Positions 1 through 8,333 are shown, counted from the first letter of the stretch. The stretch is 51,676 nucleotides of DNA from an uncultured Pelagibacteraceae bacterium (GCA_902630665.1 CACOVP010000001.1:95225-146900), one strand, 5' to 3'. The notes: generated by a model not told the origin, from the sequence alone. Made by a program: numbers and translations.

Positions 1-6
1 AATTAC

Positions 7-444
7 TTAGTGGCAAGCTTCATTAAATTTTTTTAGTCTCCAATAATTATATGGCCAAGGCGTAACAAAGCCAACAGCTAGCATTATTGGCACAACCCAC
101 CAAGTTAAAATAGCTCCTCCTGTAAGAAAATAGTCTGTAGCATTCATAGCAATTTCCATGCTCACCATTGAAATTAAACTCATTCCAACAGCTGTTTTAA
201 AAGCTAACTTAAGAGAAAAGTTTTGTCTTAATAAGATAATTGTTTCTAAAATAATACTTGTAATAATCCCATTTATAATTGCTAGAACCATGATTGCTAA
301 AACAGGAAAAGGAATTTTAGTTAATTGAAAAAAAAAGATAGTTCCAAAATCACCAATCGAACATCCAAGTAAGCACCAAAATGTATTTTTGGCACTTCTT
401 GACCATGTGTGTCTACAACTCCAATTGAATGTTTCAGAACTCAT
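7..444 (-). CDS. DUF4396-like small membrane protein
   Basis: 145-residue protein with a Cys/His-rich start (WSCRHTW, then WCLLGCSIGDFG around residues 23-34) followed by about four hydrophobic segments. The conserved 'CLxGCxIG' motif and the C-terminal 'MLAVGFVTPWPYNYWRLK' pattern resemble the DUF4396 family of integral membrane proteins, whose function is unknown to me. The clustered Cys and His residues might bind a metal such as copper, but that is inference. Its start codon overlaps the stop of the upstream gene by 4 nt (ATGA), so the two are probably translated together. Confidence 0.7.
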   Translation of the reverse strand: MSSETFNWSCRHTWSRSAKNTFWCLLGCSIGDFGTIFFFQLTKIPFPVLAIMVLAIINGIITSIILETIILLRQNFSLKLAFKTAVGMSLISMVSMEIAMNATDYFLTGGAILTWWVVPIMLAVGFVTPWPYNYWRLKKFNEACH

Positions 445-779
445 GATAAAAAATTTGCAAAATACTTATGGATGAAAAAACCTAAAGTTAGCAGGATTAT
501 TCCTGATCCATAGATCAACCAAAAATTCATATTAAATTGTTTTGCCAAGAAAAAAGGAAGAAAAAATAAATAGCTTACTGGTATAGCGACTAAAATACTT
601 TTTGCGTACAAAATTGTTTTTTCAACACTACTGTGTTCTAAATAAACAAAGGCAATTGCAATTAATGATGCTATAGGTAAGGCAATTATATATCCTGCCA
701 TTCTAGGGTTTTGGCCGGCAAGCCAAGATGAAAAGGCTATGATTAGTCCAGCAAGTAAAGCTTTAAGTGTAAATATCAT
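441..779 (-). CDS. Small four-TM membrane protein (DUF3147/GlpM-like)
   Basis: 112-residue, almost wholly hydrophobic protein with about four predicted membrane helices. The 'NPRMAGYIIALPIASLIAIAF' stretch near residues 24-44 resembles the DUF3147/GlpM-type family of small inner-membrane proteins; the match is from memory and only moderate. It begins directly after the csaA-like stop codon and overlaps the DUF4396-like gene by 4 nt, forming a three-gene minus-strand unit. Nothing in the sequence fixes a substrate. Confidence 0.6.
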   Translation of the reverse strand: MIFTLKALLAGLIIAFSSWLAGQNPRMAGYIIALPIASLIAIAFVYLEHSSVEKTILYAKSILVAIPVSYLFFLPFFLAKQFNMNFWLIYGSGIILLTLGFFIHKYFANFLS

Positions 780-1115
780 TTAAGCAATATCTAGACCATT
801 ATCAGTTTTTTGAGAGGGTTGCACTAGGACAACTTTCCCATCCTTTTCGATTGCTCCAAGAACTAAGACCTCTGAAACGACACCAGCTATATTTTTTGTC
901 GGAAAATTACAAACTCCAATAACTTGTTTGCCAACTAAATTTTCTGGGGTGTAATAGTGAGTTATCTGAGCTGAGGATTGCTTAATCCCTATTTCTTTTC
1001 CAAAATCTACCTTAACTATTAATGAAGGTTTCCTTGCTTTTTCATTAGGTTTGACTTCTAAGACAGTGCCAACTTTAATTTGTACTTTTTTAAAATCATC
1101 ATAAGTTATTTCCAT
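780..1115 (-). CDS. csaA: CsaA-like tRNA-binding domain protein
   Basis: 111-residue single-domain protein of the EMAP/Trbp111 OB-fold type. It begins with 'YDDFKKVQIKVGTVLEVKPNEKARKPS' logic, keeps the typical 'KxSSAQIT..Y' segment in the middle and the 'VIGVCNFPxKNIAGxxSEVLVLGA' core that lines the tRNA-binding face. This is the length and order of free-standing CsaA, proposed as an export-related chaperone and tRNA-binding protein in the cytoplasm. An SD-like AAAGGA precedes the ATG. It is first in a unit with the two membrane proteins downstream, and a strong terminator separates it from the binding-protein gene upstream. Confidence 0.85.
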   Translation of the reverse strand: MEITYDDFKKVQIKVGTVLEVKPNEKARKPSLIVKVDFGKEIGIKQSSAQITHYYTPENLVGKQVIGVCNFPTKNIAGVVSEVLVLGAIEKDGKVVLVQPSQKTDNGLDIA

Positions 1116-1135
1116 AAATTCCTTTCTATAAATAA

Positions 1136-1159
1136 AAAAGGGGGCCTAAGCCCCCTTTT
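1136..1159 (-). terminator. Rho-independent terminator after the first Liv binding protein
   Basis: A G5/C5 stem (1140-1144 with 1151-1155), extended by one C-G pair inside and by A-T pairs outside. On the minus strand it is followed by TTTTTTATTT. It lies about 20 nt past the stop of the binding-protein gene and before the csaA-like gene. The flanking A and T runs make it usable in either direction. Confidence 0.85.
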
Positions 1160-1179
1160 AAATTAGTTAAGCAATTGAA

Positions 1180-2283
1180 TTACAGTTCTTTGTAATTTCC
1201 TTTACTCCACTCATAAAATACATAACCTGGTAAGCTCACATCACCTTTTCTATCAAAGCTTAGCGAACCGATTACAGTATCAAACTTACCTTTTCTCATA
1301 ACTTTAAGAACCTTAGCAGGATCGTTTGATCCAGCTTGATTAGCAGCTTGTTCGAATACTTGTAATGCAGCGTATGAATAAAGAACATAACCTTCTGGCT
1401 CAATACCAGCAGCTTTAAATTCTTTTACAACACTTGCAGCAGCAGGGTTATTTCTTGGATCTGGAGAGAAAGTCATTAATGTACCTTCACCTGCATCACC
1501 AGTAATATCCCAATACTCAGCTGTAACTAATGCGTCACCGCTGATTAATTTAGTTTTCATACCTTGATCTCTCATTTGTCTTACGATCAAACCACCTTCA
1601 GTGTGGTATCCACCAAGATATACTGCATCAATGTTATTAGCTTTTAGTTTTGAAACTAAAGCAGAGTAATCTTTTTCACCTGCTGTATAAGCTTCATACA
1701 TAGCGTCTTTTAGACCAGCTTTCTTCATGTTTTTTCTTGTCGCGTCTGCTAAACCTTTTCCGTAAGCAGTTTTATCATGAAGGATTGCTACTTTTTTACC
1801 TTTGTAGTTTTCAGCTAAGAATTGACCAGCTACTTCACCTTGCTGATCGTCTCGACCACAAACTCTAAAAGTATATTTTCCACCTTTATCAGTAAAAGCT
1901 GGGTTTGTTGAAGCTGGTGAAACTTGAATAATTCCTTCTTCATTGTAAACCGCAGAAGCTGGAATTGACGAACCAGAGCAGAAGTGACCTGCAACATAAG
2001 CTACGCCTTGGCCAGCTAATTTATTGGCTACAGCAACAGCTTGTTTAGGATCGCAAGCGTCGTCTCCGATTTCTAATTTAACTTTCTCACCATTAATTCC
2101 ACCTTTTTTATTAACGTGCTTTAACCACATTTCAGCACCAGCTTTTAACTGAGCACCAAATGAAGCGTACTGACCAGACATAGGTCCAGCAGAAGCAACA
2201 ACAACGTCAGCTTTAGCTGATACTGTTGCAAGCATTAATGTTCCGGCAATTAATGAAAGAAGTTTATTGAACGTTCTAAACAT
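1180..2283 (-). CDS. livJ: Branched-chain amino-acid-type ABC transporter binding protein
   Basis: 367-residue periplasmic binding protein of the Leu/Ile/Val (HAAT) type. It has a cleavable signal peptide (about residues 1-25, ending SAKA) and then 'VVVASAGPMSGQYASFGAQLKAG', the usual family opening. Typical downstream segments are 'GDDACDPKQAVAVANKL', 'SPASTNPAFTD', 'ILHDKTAYGKGLAD' and 'AVYLGGYHTEGG'. It captures an amino acid and delivers it to the LivHM channel. It is the last gene of the minus-strand run proC-like, livH, livM, livG, livF and this gene, but a 78-nt gap with its own promoter-like leader and a strong terminator suggest separate high expression. The ligand is not certain from sequence. 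Confidence 0.9.
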   Translation of the reverse strand: MFRTFNKLLSLIAGTLMLATVSAKADVVVASAGPMSGQYASFGAQLKAGAEMWLKHVNKKGGINGEKVKLEIGDDACDPKQAVAVANKLAGQGVAYVAGHFCSGSSIPASAVYNEEGIIQVSPASTNPAFTDKGGKYTFRVCGRDDQQGEVAGQFLAENYKGKKVAILHDKTAYGKGLADATRKNMKKAGLKDAMYEAYTAGEKDYSALVSKLKANNIDAVYLGGYHTEGGLIVRQMRDQGMKTKLISGDALVTAEYWDITGDAGEGTLMTFSPDPRNNPAAASVVKEFKAAGIEPEGYVLYSYAALQVFEQAANQAGSNDPAKVLKVMRKGKFDTVIGSLSFDRKGDVSLPGYVFYEWSKGNYKEL

Positions 2284-2311
2284 ATTATTTCCCTTTGTTG
2301 TTAATTAATTA

Positions 2312-2340
2312 ATTATTGATATTGAACACCTTAATTACAA
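2312..2340 (-). promoter_or_regulatory. Putative promoter of the first Liv binding-protein gene
   Basis: On the minus strand TTGTAA (2335-2340), 17 nt, then AATAAT (2312-2317). The transcript would carry a TTAATTAAT-rich leader ending in AAGGGAAATAAT just before the ATG, a leader shared with the other two binding-protein genes here. Confidence 0.4.
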
Positions 2341-2361
2341 TCTTGTAAATATGAAAAAAAG

Positions 2362-3081
2362 TTAATTTTTTGCCCCACCTTCGAGATAAGCAGCTTGTAT
2401 ATCTTTATTTTTAAGTAACTCTTGACCAGAACCCTTAATGGTCACTTTGCCATTAACTAAAACATAAGCTCTATCTGCAAGCTCCAAAGCTTTTTTGGCA
2501 TTTTGTTCAACTAAAAAAATAGTAACATTTTTTTCCTTATTAATATTTTTTATTGAAACAAATATCTGATTAACTAATTTAGGTGCTATTCCAAGTGAAG
2601 GTTCATCTAATAAAAGCACTTTGGGTTTACTCATTAATGCTCTTCCAATAGCTAACATTTGTTGCTCTCCTCCAGAAAGTGTACCACCTCTCTGAGTTTT
2701 TCTATCACTTAATACAGGAAATAAATCATAAACTTCCTTAATATCATTTTCAAAAAACTTACCTTTTTCGTTGGCATGAGCCCCTAATCTTAAATTTTCT
2801 TCTACGGTTAATCTTGAAAAAATTCGTCTTCCCTCTGGTACTTGACAAATACCCATATCAACTATTATGTGGGGCTGTTTGTTCTCAATATTGATACCGT
2901 TGAAAACTATATTTCCTCTTTTCGCTTTATTCACTCCACTAATAGTCATTAACAAAGTAGATTTGCCTGCCCCATTAGAGCCAATTAGGGAGACAATTTC
3001 ACCATCATTCACATCAAGATCAACCCCTCTCAAGGCCTGTATCTTTCCATAAAATGTTTCAACATTAGAAAGTTTAAGCAT
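2362..3081 (-). CDS. livF: Liv-type ABC transporter ATPase LivF
   Basis: 239-residue ATP-binding subunit. The Walker A is GSNGAGKST near residues 34-42, the signature LSGGEQQ near 135-141, and Walker B is VLLLDEPS, followed by the switch histidine-equivalent segment 'FLVEQNAKKAL' typical of LivF rather than LivG. The 'VPEGRRIFSRLTVEENL' Q-loop region is also LivF-type. It powers amino-acid import with LivG on the cytoplasmic face of LivHM. The start shares one nucleotide with the LivG stop, so translation is coupled. Confidence 0.93.
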   Translation of the reverse strand: MLKLSNVETFYGKIQALRGVDLDVNDGEIVSLIGSNGAGKSTLLMTISGVNKAKRGNIVFNGINIENKQPHIIVDMGICQVPEGRRIFSRLTVEENLRLGAHANEKGKFFENDIKEVYDLFPVLSDRKTQRGGTLSGGEQQMLAIGRALMSKPKVLLLDEPSLGIAPKLVNQIFVSIKNINKEKNVTIFLVEQNAKKALELADRAYVLVNGKVTIKGSGQELLKNKDIQAAYLEGGAKN

Positions 3082-3872
3082 TATTCATCTACTCCTAGGT
3101 AAGCTTCGATAACCTCTTTGCTATTTTTTGTTTGATCAGCTGTTCCTTCAAATATTTTTTTACCATAATTCAAAACAACTACATGGTCAGAGATGCCCAT
3201 TACTACACTCATATCGTGTTCAATTAATAATATACCTGTTTGCTTTTCCGTTTTTATAAATTTTAATAATTTATTTAATTCAGCAGACTCTTTTGGATTT
3301 AATCCGGCAGCCGGTTCGTCCAAACACAATAACCTTGGTTTAATACACATCGCACGAACAATTTCTAATTTCCTTTGATCACCATAAGGTAGGTCGCCTG
3401 CATTATCATCTGCTCTATGAGTTAAACCAATAATATCTAACCAGTATTTTGCTTTATCAACTGCTAGCTGTTCTTTGTCTCTATAAGTTTTAAGATTAAG
3501 TAAGCCAAATAAAGAATAACCAGAAGCAACCATTAATTCATTATGTTGGGCAACTAATAAATTTTCAAGAACTGACATTGCTGGGAATAATCTAATATTT
3601 TGAAAAGTTCTAGCCACTTTCGCTACATAAGCAATTTTAAAGTCTGTATATTTTCTTAATGAAATTTTGCTATCCTCTTTGTGTAAAAACATTTGACCAT
3701 TGGTAGGCTTATAAAATCCTGTTAAACAATTAAATACAGTAGTTTTTCCTGCACCGTTAGGTCCAATTATAGAAGTTATTTGATTATTTTTGGCATCAAA
3801 ACTTAAATCATCAATTGCGGTCAAACCACCAAACTTCATTGTCAAATTTTCTACTGATAATAAATTGCTCAT
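3081..3872 (-). CDS. livG: Liv-type ABC transporter ATPase LivG
   Basis: 263-residue ATP-binding subunit. Walker A is GPNGAGKTT (about 37-45), Walker B is LLCLDEPAAGLNP and the H-loop is LLIEHDMSVVM. The ABC signature is the LivG-style degenerate 'LPYGDQRKLEI' instead of LSGGQ. 'ARTFQNIRLFPAMSVLENLLVAQH' is the LivG-specific region. It pairs with LivF to energise import. Its start overlaps livM by 4 nt and its end overlaps livF by 1 nt, so the genes form one translational unit. Confidence 0.93.
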   Translation of the reverse strand: MSNLLSVENLTMKFGGLTAIDDLSFDAKNNQITSIIGPNGAGKTTVFNCLTGFYKPTNGQMFLHKEDSKISLRKYTDFKIAYVAKVARTFQNIRLFPAMSVLENLLVAQHNELMVASGYSLFGLLNLKTYRDKEQLAVDKAKYWLDIIGLTHRADDNAGDLPYGDQRKLEIVRAMCIKPRLLCLDEPAAGLNPKESAELNKLLKFIKTEKQTGILLIEHDMSVVMGISDHVVVLNYGKKIFEGTADQTKNSKEVIEAYLGVDE

Positions 3873-5137
3873 TTCTTTTCTCCATGCATAAGGATAGTTG
3901 GTTTCCGATTTGCTAAAATTCCTTTTGGTTTAAACACCATAATTAAAACCATCGCTCCACCAAAAGCTATCATTCTATATTGCTCTAAGTCTCTAAACAT
4001 CTCTGTAATTCCAATTAAAAAAATTGATGCAAGAACTACTCCAGTTTGTGACCCCATACCGCCTAATACAACAATAGCAACAATGATTGCGGACTCAATA
4101 AATGTAAAACTTTCTGGACTTATAAATGCTTGTCGAGTTGCGAAAAAAGACCCGGCAAATCCACCAAACATAGCTCCAATCGCGAAAGCAGTAAGTTTTG
4201 TATTTGTAGGATTTACACCCAAAGATTTACAAGCGATCTCATCTTCTCTTAAAGCTTCCCAAGCTCTGCCAACTGGAAGCTTTCTAATTTTGAGTGTGAA
4301 GTAATTTGTAATTAATGCTAATACTAAAATTAAATAATATAGAAATATTATTCGGTGCATTGTTGAATATTCAAGGTTAAAAAACAAATGAAAACTTGTT
4401 TCCCCTTCATCTGGAGATCTTTTAAAAGGTAATCCAAAAAAAGATGGTCGTGGTATTCCAGTGATACCATCAGGTCCGTTTGTTACTTCATACCAATTGA
4501 TTAAGATAATTCTTATAATCTCTCCAAATCCTAAAGTAACAATCGCAAGATAATCTCCTCTTAATCTTAAAACAGGAAAGCCAAGTAAAATTCCAAAAAA
4601 AGCTGCAAACACTCCCGCTAAAGGTAAACAAATCCAAAAAGACCAGCCAAAAGTAGTAGCGATTAATGCATAAGAATATGCACCAACTGCATAAAAGGCT
4701 ACATAACCTAAATCAAGAAGACCTGCTAAACCAACTACGATATTTAAACCCCAGCCAAGCATGATGTACGTTAAAATCATTATCGCAACATCCATAAAGT
4801 ATCTGTCGGTAAAAGGTAGGAACGGAAACACAACAGCAAATAAAATTGCGGTAATTGCAAAATGTTTTGCTTTATCTTCAGTTATCGCTGAAAACTTAGA
4901 TGTAAACTTTGAAATAAAAGTAATTTCAGTTTTTCTTGCGGAATTTAAATTAATTAAAAATCGTCCTAAAATACAAAGTCCAACTAATAAAAAAACTACT
5001 CCCCATTGAGGGGTGATAAATAAACCTTCTCCTTTAGATGCAGTTCTAAGACCAACTATCGGGCCAAACAAAGCTAAGGCAATTAAACCTGTAAATAAAC
5101 TATCTTTAAATGACTGAATGATATCTTTCTTTTCCAT
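3869..5137 (-). CDS. livM: Liv-type ABC transporter permease LivM
   Basis: 422-residue inner-membrane permease. The C-terminal roughly 320 residues carry the LivM core: 'YIMLGWGLNIVVGLAGLLDLGYVAFYAVGAYSYALI', 'LRGDYLAIVTLGFGEI', the coupling-helix EAA-like segment 'GRAWEALREDEIACKSLGVN' and 'GGMGSQTGVVLAS'. An N-terminal extension of about 85 residues with two further hydrophobic segments precedes it, as in E. coli-type long LivM proteins. It forms the channel with LivH. The start shares one nucleotide with the livH stop. Confidence 0.92.
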   Translation of the reverse strand: MEKKDIIQSFKDSLFTGLIALALFGPIVGLRTASKGEGLFITPQWGVVFLLVGLCILGRFLINLNSARKTEITFISKFTSKFSAITEDKAKHFAITAILFAVVFPFLPFTDRYFMDVAIMILTYIMLGWGLNIVVGLAGLLDLGYVAFYAVGAYSYALIATTFGWSFWICLPLAGVFAAFFGILLGFPVLRLRGDYLAIVTLGFGEIIRIILINWYEVTNGPDGITGIPRPSFFGLPFKRSPDEGETSFHLFFNLEYSTMHRIIFLYYLILVLALITNYFTLKIRKLPVGRAWEALREDEIACKSLGVNPTNTKLTAFAIGAMFGGFAGSFFATRQAFISPESFTFIESAIIVAIVVLGGMGSQTGVVLASIFLIGITEMFRDLEQYRMIAFGGAMVLIMVFKPKGILANRKPTILMHGEKK

Positions 5138-6048
5138 TAAACTTTCTCGATATCAGGTTTTCCAAGAAATCCAGTTGGAAAGAAAATTAAAACTATAATT
5201 AATACGCTAAAAGCTGCAACGTCTTTATATTCAAGTGAAACATATCCAGCCCAGAACGTTTCTATAAGTCCGATTAATAAGCCACCTAACATTGCTCCTG
5301 GCAAAGATCCAATTCCTCCTAACACTGCTGCAGTAAATGCTTTAATTCCAGCTAAAAACCCTATGTAAAAATCTATTACACCGTAATAAAGAACAAACAT
5401 CATTCCAGCTACTGAAGCTAATGAAGAACCAATTATAAATGTAATTGAGATTGTTCTATCTACATTTATGCCAAGCAATGCTGTCATTGTTCTGTCTTGC
5501 TCGCAAGCTCTTTGAGCTCTACCTAAATCTGTTTTCGTAATTAGATAAGTAAAAATACTCATTAAAATTATTGTTAAGATAACAATAAAAATTTGAAGAT
5601 AGCTTATTGTAACAATAAAATCAGAATTCTTAAAAAATTCTAAACCACCAGTAATTAAAGGTTGCATAGGCTTTACTCTAGCTCCTTGTGAAACTTGGAC
5701 ATAGTTTTGTAATACAATTGACATACCTAAAGCAGAAATGAGTGGAGCTAATCTGAAAGATCCTCTTAATGGTTTATAAGCTAATTTTTCAACTGTCCAT
5801 CCATAACAAGCCGTGAAAAGCATGGCTATTAATAAAACTAAAAGTAAAATAATTGGTAACGCTACTCCAGTTAAGCCAAAAATTATAAATGAAATTAATG
5901 CAACAAAAGCACCAATCATAAAAATATCGCCGTGCGCAAAGTTTATCATTCCAATAATTCCATAAACCATGGTATAGCCGATAGCGATAAGTCCGTAGAT
6001 TGAACCTAAAGTAATCCCGTTAACTAATTGCTGTATAAAATATTCCAT
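5137..6048 (-). CDS. livH: Liv-type ABC transporter permease LivH
   Basis: 303-residue permease with about eight membrane helices. It opens with 'QQLVNGITLGSIYGLIAIGYTMVYGIIGMINFAHGD', the hallmark of LivH, and has the coupling segment 'GRAQRACEQDRTMTALLGINVDR' and the late 'GFLAGIKAFTAAVLGGIGSLPGAMLGG'. It forms the import channel with LivM. It starts 3 nt after the stop of the proC-like gene, which places an amino-acid metabolic gene at the head of the transporter unit. Confidence 0.92.
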   Translation of the reverse strand: MEYFIQQLVNGITLGSIYGLIAIGYTMVYGIIGMINFAHGDIFMIGAFVALISFIIFGLTGVALPIILLLVLLIAMLFTACYGWTVEKLAYKPLRGSFRLAPLISALGMSIVLQNYVQVSQGARVKPMQPLITGGLEFFKNSDFIVTISYLQIFIVILTIILMSIFTYLITKTDLGRAQRACEQDRTMTALLGINVDRTISITFIIGSSLASVAGMMFVLYYGVIDFYIGFLAGIKAFTAAVLGGIGSLPGAMLGGLLIGLIETFWAGYVSLEYKDVAAFSVLIIVLIFFPTGFLGKPDIEKV

Positions 6049-6051
6049 GAT

Positions 6052-6816
6052 TTATTTACTCACTCTTTTATTTACATTTTCAAGAGCTTTGGTGAACTTA
6101 GTAAAGAATTTTCCTTTTTTCAATTCATTAAGAACCTGCATATTTAGGCCCTTTGGTGTTTGAGAGTCTGCTACAAGCTTTTTATAACCTTGAGAAGATT
6201 TTCCTAAAGCATCTTGGCTCAGAGCTAAAAATAATTCAGCAACATAGATATCTGCCATCTTTTTGTTAATTCCTTTTTTTATAAGCCACTTAGAACTTGT
6301 ATGAAGAATTTCATAATACGCAGCCATTAAAGATGCCGTGGACCAAAATTTATAACTTAGTTTTTCATCTCTTATTTCTAAAACTTTACCTAAATGTTTA
6401 AATATATTTTTTGCAAACTTATTAGGAGGACAAATAATAATTGGTCCTCTCTTAATTTCTATAGGAGGCAGCGGGGTTGCCCTTACTATATTTTTAACCT
6501 TTGTAAGCCTTTTTAACTTTTCTAAATTTATAGTAGAAATTAAACTTATTATTTTTTTATTTTTTGAAAAATTCAATTTGGGAAGAATTTTGTTACCTAC
6601 GCTTGGAGTAATTCCCAAAAAAATAACAGAGGATTTGTCAATTATTTCCTGATTATCTTTTAAAACTTTAACAACCCTAAATTTATCTGCTAGTTTTTTT
6701 GCTATATTTGTATTTCTTGAAGATATATATATCATCTTAATTTTTAGTTTAGATTTAAAAATACCATAAATAATTGATGAAGATATTTTACCAGTTCCGA
6801 TGAATCCTAAAATCAT
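6052..6816 (-). CDS. proC: Pyrroline-5-carboxylate reductase-like protein
   Basis: 254-residue Rossmann-fold protein. The NAD(P)-binding glycine motif GFIGTGKISSS is at residues 4-14, which fixes this start. 'SSVIFLGITPSVGNKILPKL' and 'NIVRATPLPPIEIKRGP' follow the ProC pattern, as does the C-terminal dimerisation domain. However, the usual 'SPGGTT' catalytic-loop motif reads 'SQTPKGLNMQVL', so it is a divergent member. True ProC makes proline from pyrroline-5-carboxylate in the cytoplasm; a relative acting on another imine is possible. It is slightly shorter than typical (about 270) and heads the livHMGF run with a 3-nt gap. Confidence 0.68.
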   Translation of the reverse strand: MILGFIGTGKISSSIIYGIFKSKLKIKMIYISSRNTNIAKKLADKFRVVKVLKDNQEIIDKSSVIFLGITPSVGNKILPKLNFSKNKKIISLISTINLEKLKRLTKVKNIVRATPLPPIEIKRGPIIICPPNKFAKNIFKHLGKVLEIRDEKLSYKFWSTASLMAAYYEILHTSSKWLIKKGINKKMADIYVAELFLALSQDALGKSSQGYKKLVADSQTPKGLNMQVLNELKKGKFFTKFTKALENVNKRVSK

Positions 6817-6821
6817 AAATT

Positions 6822-7895
6822 ATGCAGAATAACCAAGCTATCCCATTTAATAAAGATAATTTTAAACAAATCTTTTCGGTAAAATTTGTAATGGTAATAG
6901 TTATTTCAATTCCAAGTGCTTTAATAGCTGAATTCTTTAACCTTCCTTTAGCATGGTTTTTGGGTCCAATGTTAGCTACATCAGTTGGTGCTCTTATGGG
7001 TTTAAAAATTGTAATACCTAGAATAGTTTTGTCCTCGATATTAATTTTGTTGGGACTCTATATAGGAAACTATATTGATAAAGATCTTTTCTCACAAATC
7101 CATGAATGGGCCTTTACTTCTTTAATTATGTTTGCTTACATCATTTTAAGTATTTTAATTGTTTCAATTTATTTACAAAAATTTTCTAAATACGAGAAAA
7201 AAACTTCTATTTTTTCAGCTGCACCAGGAGCTTTAGGCCCTCTTATGATTTTAGCTGAAGATCAAAAAACTGATTTGAGCCATGTAGCTACTTCACATTT
7301 AATACGACTTATTATAATTGTAACGGTCTTTCCTTTTTTTGTTAATAGCTATTACGATGCTGACCTAGGAGAATTTGTGCAAGAAACTTTAAAAAATCAA
7401 AACATCTCCAATCTTTTAATTTTAATTATTTTTTCAATTATTTTAATTTTGATATTTGATAGATTTAAAGTTCCAGCTGCTTTATTGTCTGGGACTCTAG
7501 TGGCTAGCGGCTTGCTTCAAATAACTGAAATCGCTTCGTATCAAATATCTCCAAAAATTGTGGATTATTGTCTTTTAATATTAGGTGCGTCAGTGGGTTG
7601 TAGGTTTGCAGATAAAACATTTAATGAGGTCGCCAAAAATGCATTTCACAGTTTTATAGCAACCTTTTTACTTGTGTTATTAGGAGTAATAGCGGCCTTT
7701 GCGGCAAGTTTAATAATTGATAAAAACTTTTTTACCCTTCTGCTTTCTTACTGTCCAGGGGGGATATACGAAGTAGCTGTAATCGCTATTTTTTTTAACC
7801 TAGATCCAGAATTTGTATCATTTCATCATATCATTCGTTTATTAATGATATTATTTATCGTGCCTGTTATACTTAGGTTTTTGCAAAAAACCTGA
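6822..7895 (+). CDS. AbrB-family membrane protein (putative transporter)
   Basis: 357-residue integral membrane protein with about ten hydrophobic segments. Features such as 'LAWFLGPMLATSVGALMG', 'FSAAPGALGPLMILAED' and the duplicated 'YCPGGIYEVAVIAIFFNLDPEFVSFHHIIRLLMI' are typical of the AbrB family (COG3180), often mis-named ammonia monooxygenase. The family has an internal duplication and an unclear, probably transport, role. The start lies only 5 bp from the divergent proC-like start; an internal Met near residue 24 is an alternative. There is no clear SD. Confidence 0.8.
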   Translation: MQNNQAIPFNKDNFKQIFSVKFVMVIVISIPSALIAEFFNLPLAWFLGPMLATSVGALMGLKIVIPRIVLSSILILLGLYIGNYIDKDLFSQIHEWAFTSLIMFAYIILSILIVSIYLQKFSKYEKKTSIFSAAPGALGPLMILAEDQKTDLSHVATSHLIRLIIIVTVFPFFVNSYYDADLGEFVQETLKNQNISNLLILIIFSIILILIFDRFKVPAALLSGTLVASGLLQITEIASYQISPKIVDYCLLILGASVGCRFADKTFNEVAKNAFHSFIATFLLVLLGVIAAFAASLIIDKNFFTLLLSYCPGGIYEVAVIAIFFNLDPEFVSFHHIIRLLMILFIVPVILRFLQKT

Positions 7896-7911
7896 ATTAA
7901 ACTATCTTTTT

Positions 7912-7940
7912 TTGACATTGATCCCCTTTCAATCTAATTT
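7912..7940 (+). promoter_or_regulatory. Promoter of the DoxX-like gene, probably leaderless
   Basis: A perfect TTGACA (7912-7917), 17 nt, then TAATTT (7935-7940). Only 6 nt separate the -10 box from the ATG at 7947 and there is no SD, so transcription should begin at or within a base or two of the start codon. Confidence 0.6.
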
Positions 7941-7946
7941 TTTCTC

Positions 7947-8333
7947 ATGGCAAATGTTATAGATTTAATTGGAAGAATCTTTATTTCGGCTTTGTTCTTA
8001 ATCTCGGCCTACAACAAAGTTTTTAATTTAGAAGGGTCTATGGGTTGGATGGAAGGATTTGGCATACCTGGTTTTTTAATATTCCCTGCGATAGCTGTTG
8101 AAATCATTTTACCTATTCTTGTCATTGTAGGTTATCAAGCAAGAATAGCTGCGGGAATTCTCGCAATTTTCTGCTTAGTCACCGCTTTTCTTTTTCACTT
8201 TGATTTTGCAGATCAATCACAATTAATTTCTTTTCTAAAAAATATTGGATTAGCGGGTGGGTTTTTGTTTATTGTTGCAAATGGAACAAAAGACTGGGCT
8301 GTGGATAGAGAAAAAAAATACGTTAGGTTGTAG
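7947..8333 (+). CDS. DoxX-family membrane protein
   Basis: 128-residue protein with four predicted membrane helices. 'LIGRIFISALFLISAYNKVFNLEG' at the N-terminus, 'FPAIAVEIILPILVIVGYQARIAAGILAIFCLVTAFLFH' in the middle and 'LKNIGLAGGFLFIVANG' near the end are the DoxX/YqjF family pattern. Members are linked to redox or sulfur metabolism in some organisms, but no specific role can be assigned. Its 3' end overlaps the convergent tctA by 11 nt. Confidence 0.85.
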   Translation: MANVIDLIGRIFISALFLISAYNKVFNLEGSMGWMEGFGIPGFLIFPAIAVEIILPILVIVGYQARIAAGILAIFCLVTAFLFHFDFADQSQLISFLKNIGLAGGFLFIVANGTKDWAVDREKKYVRL

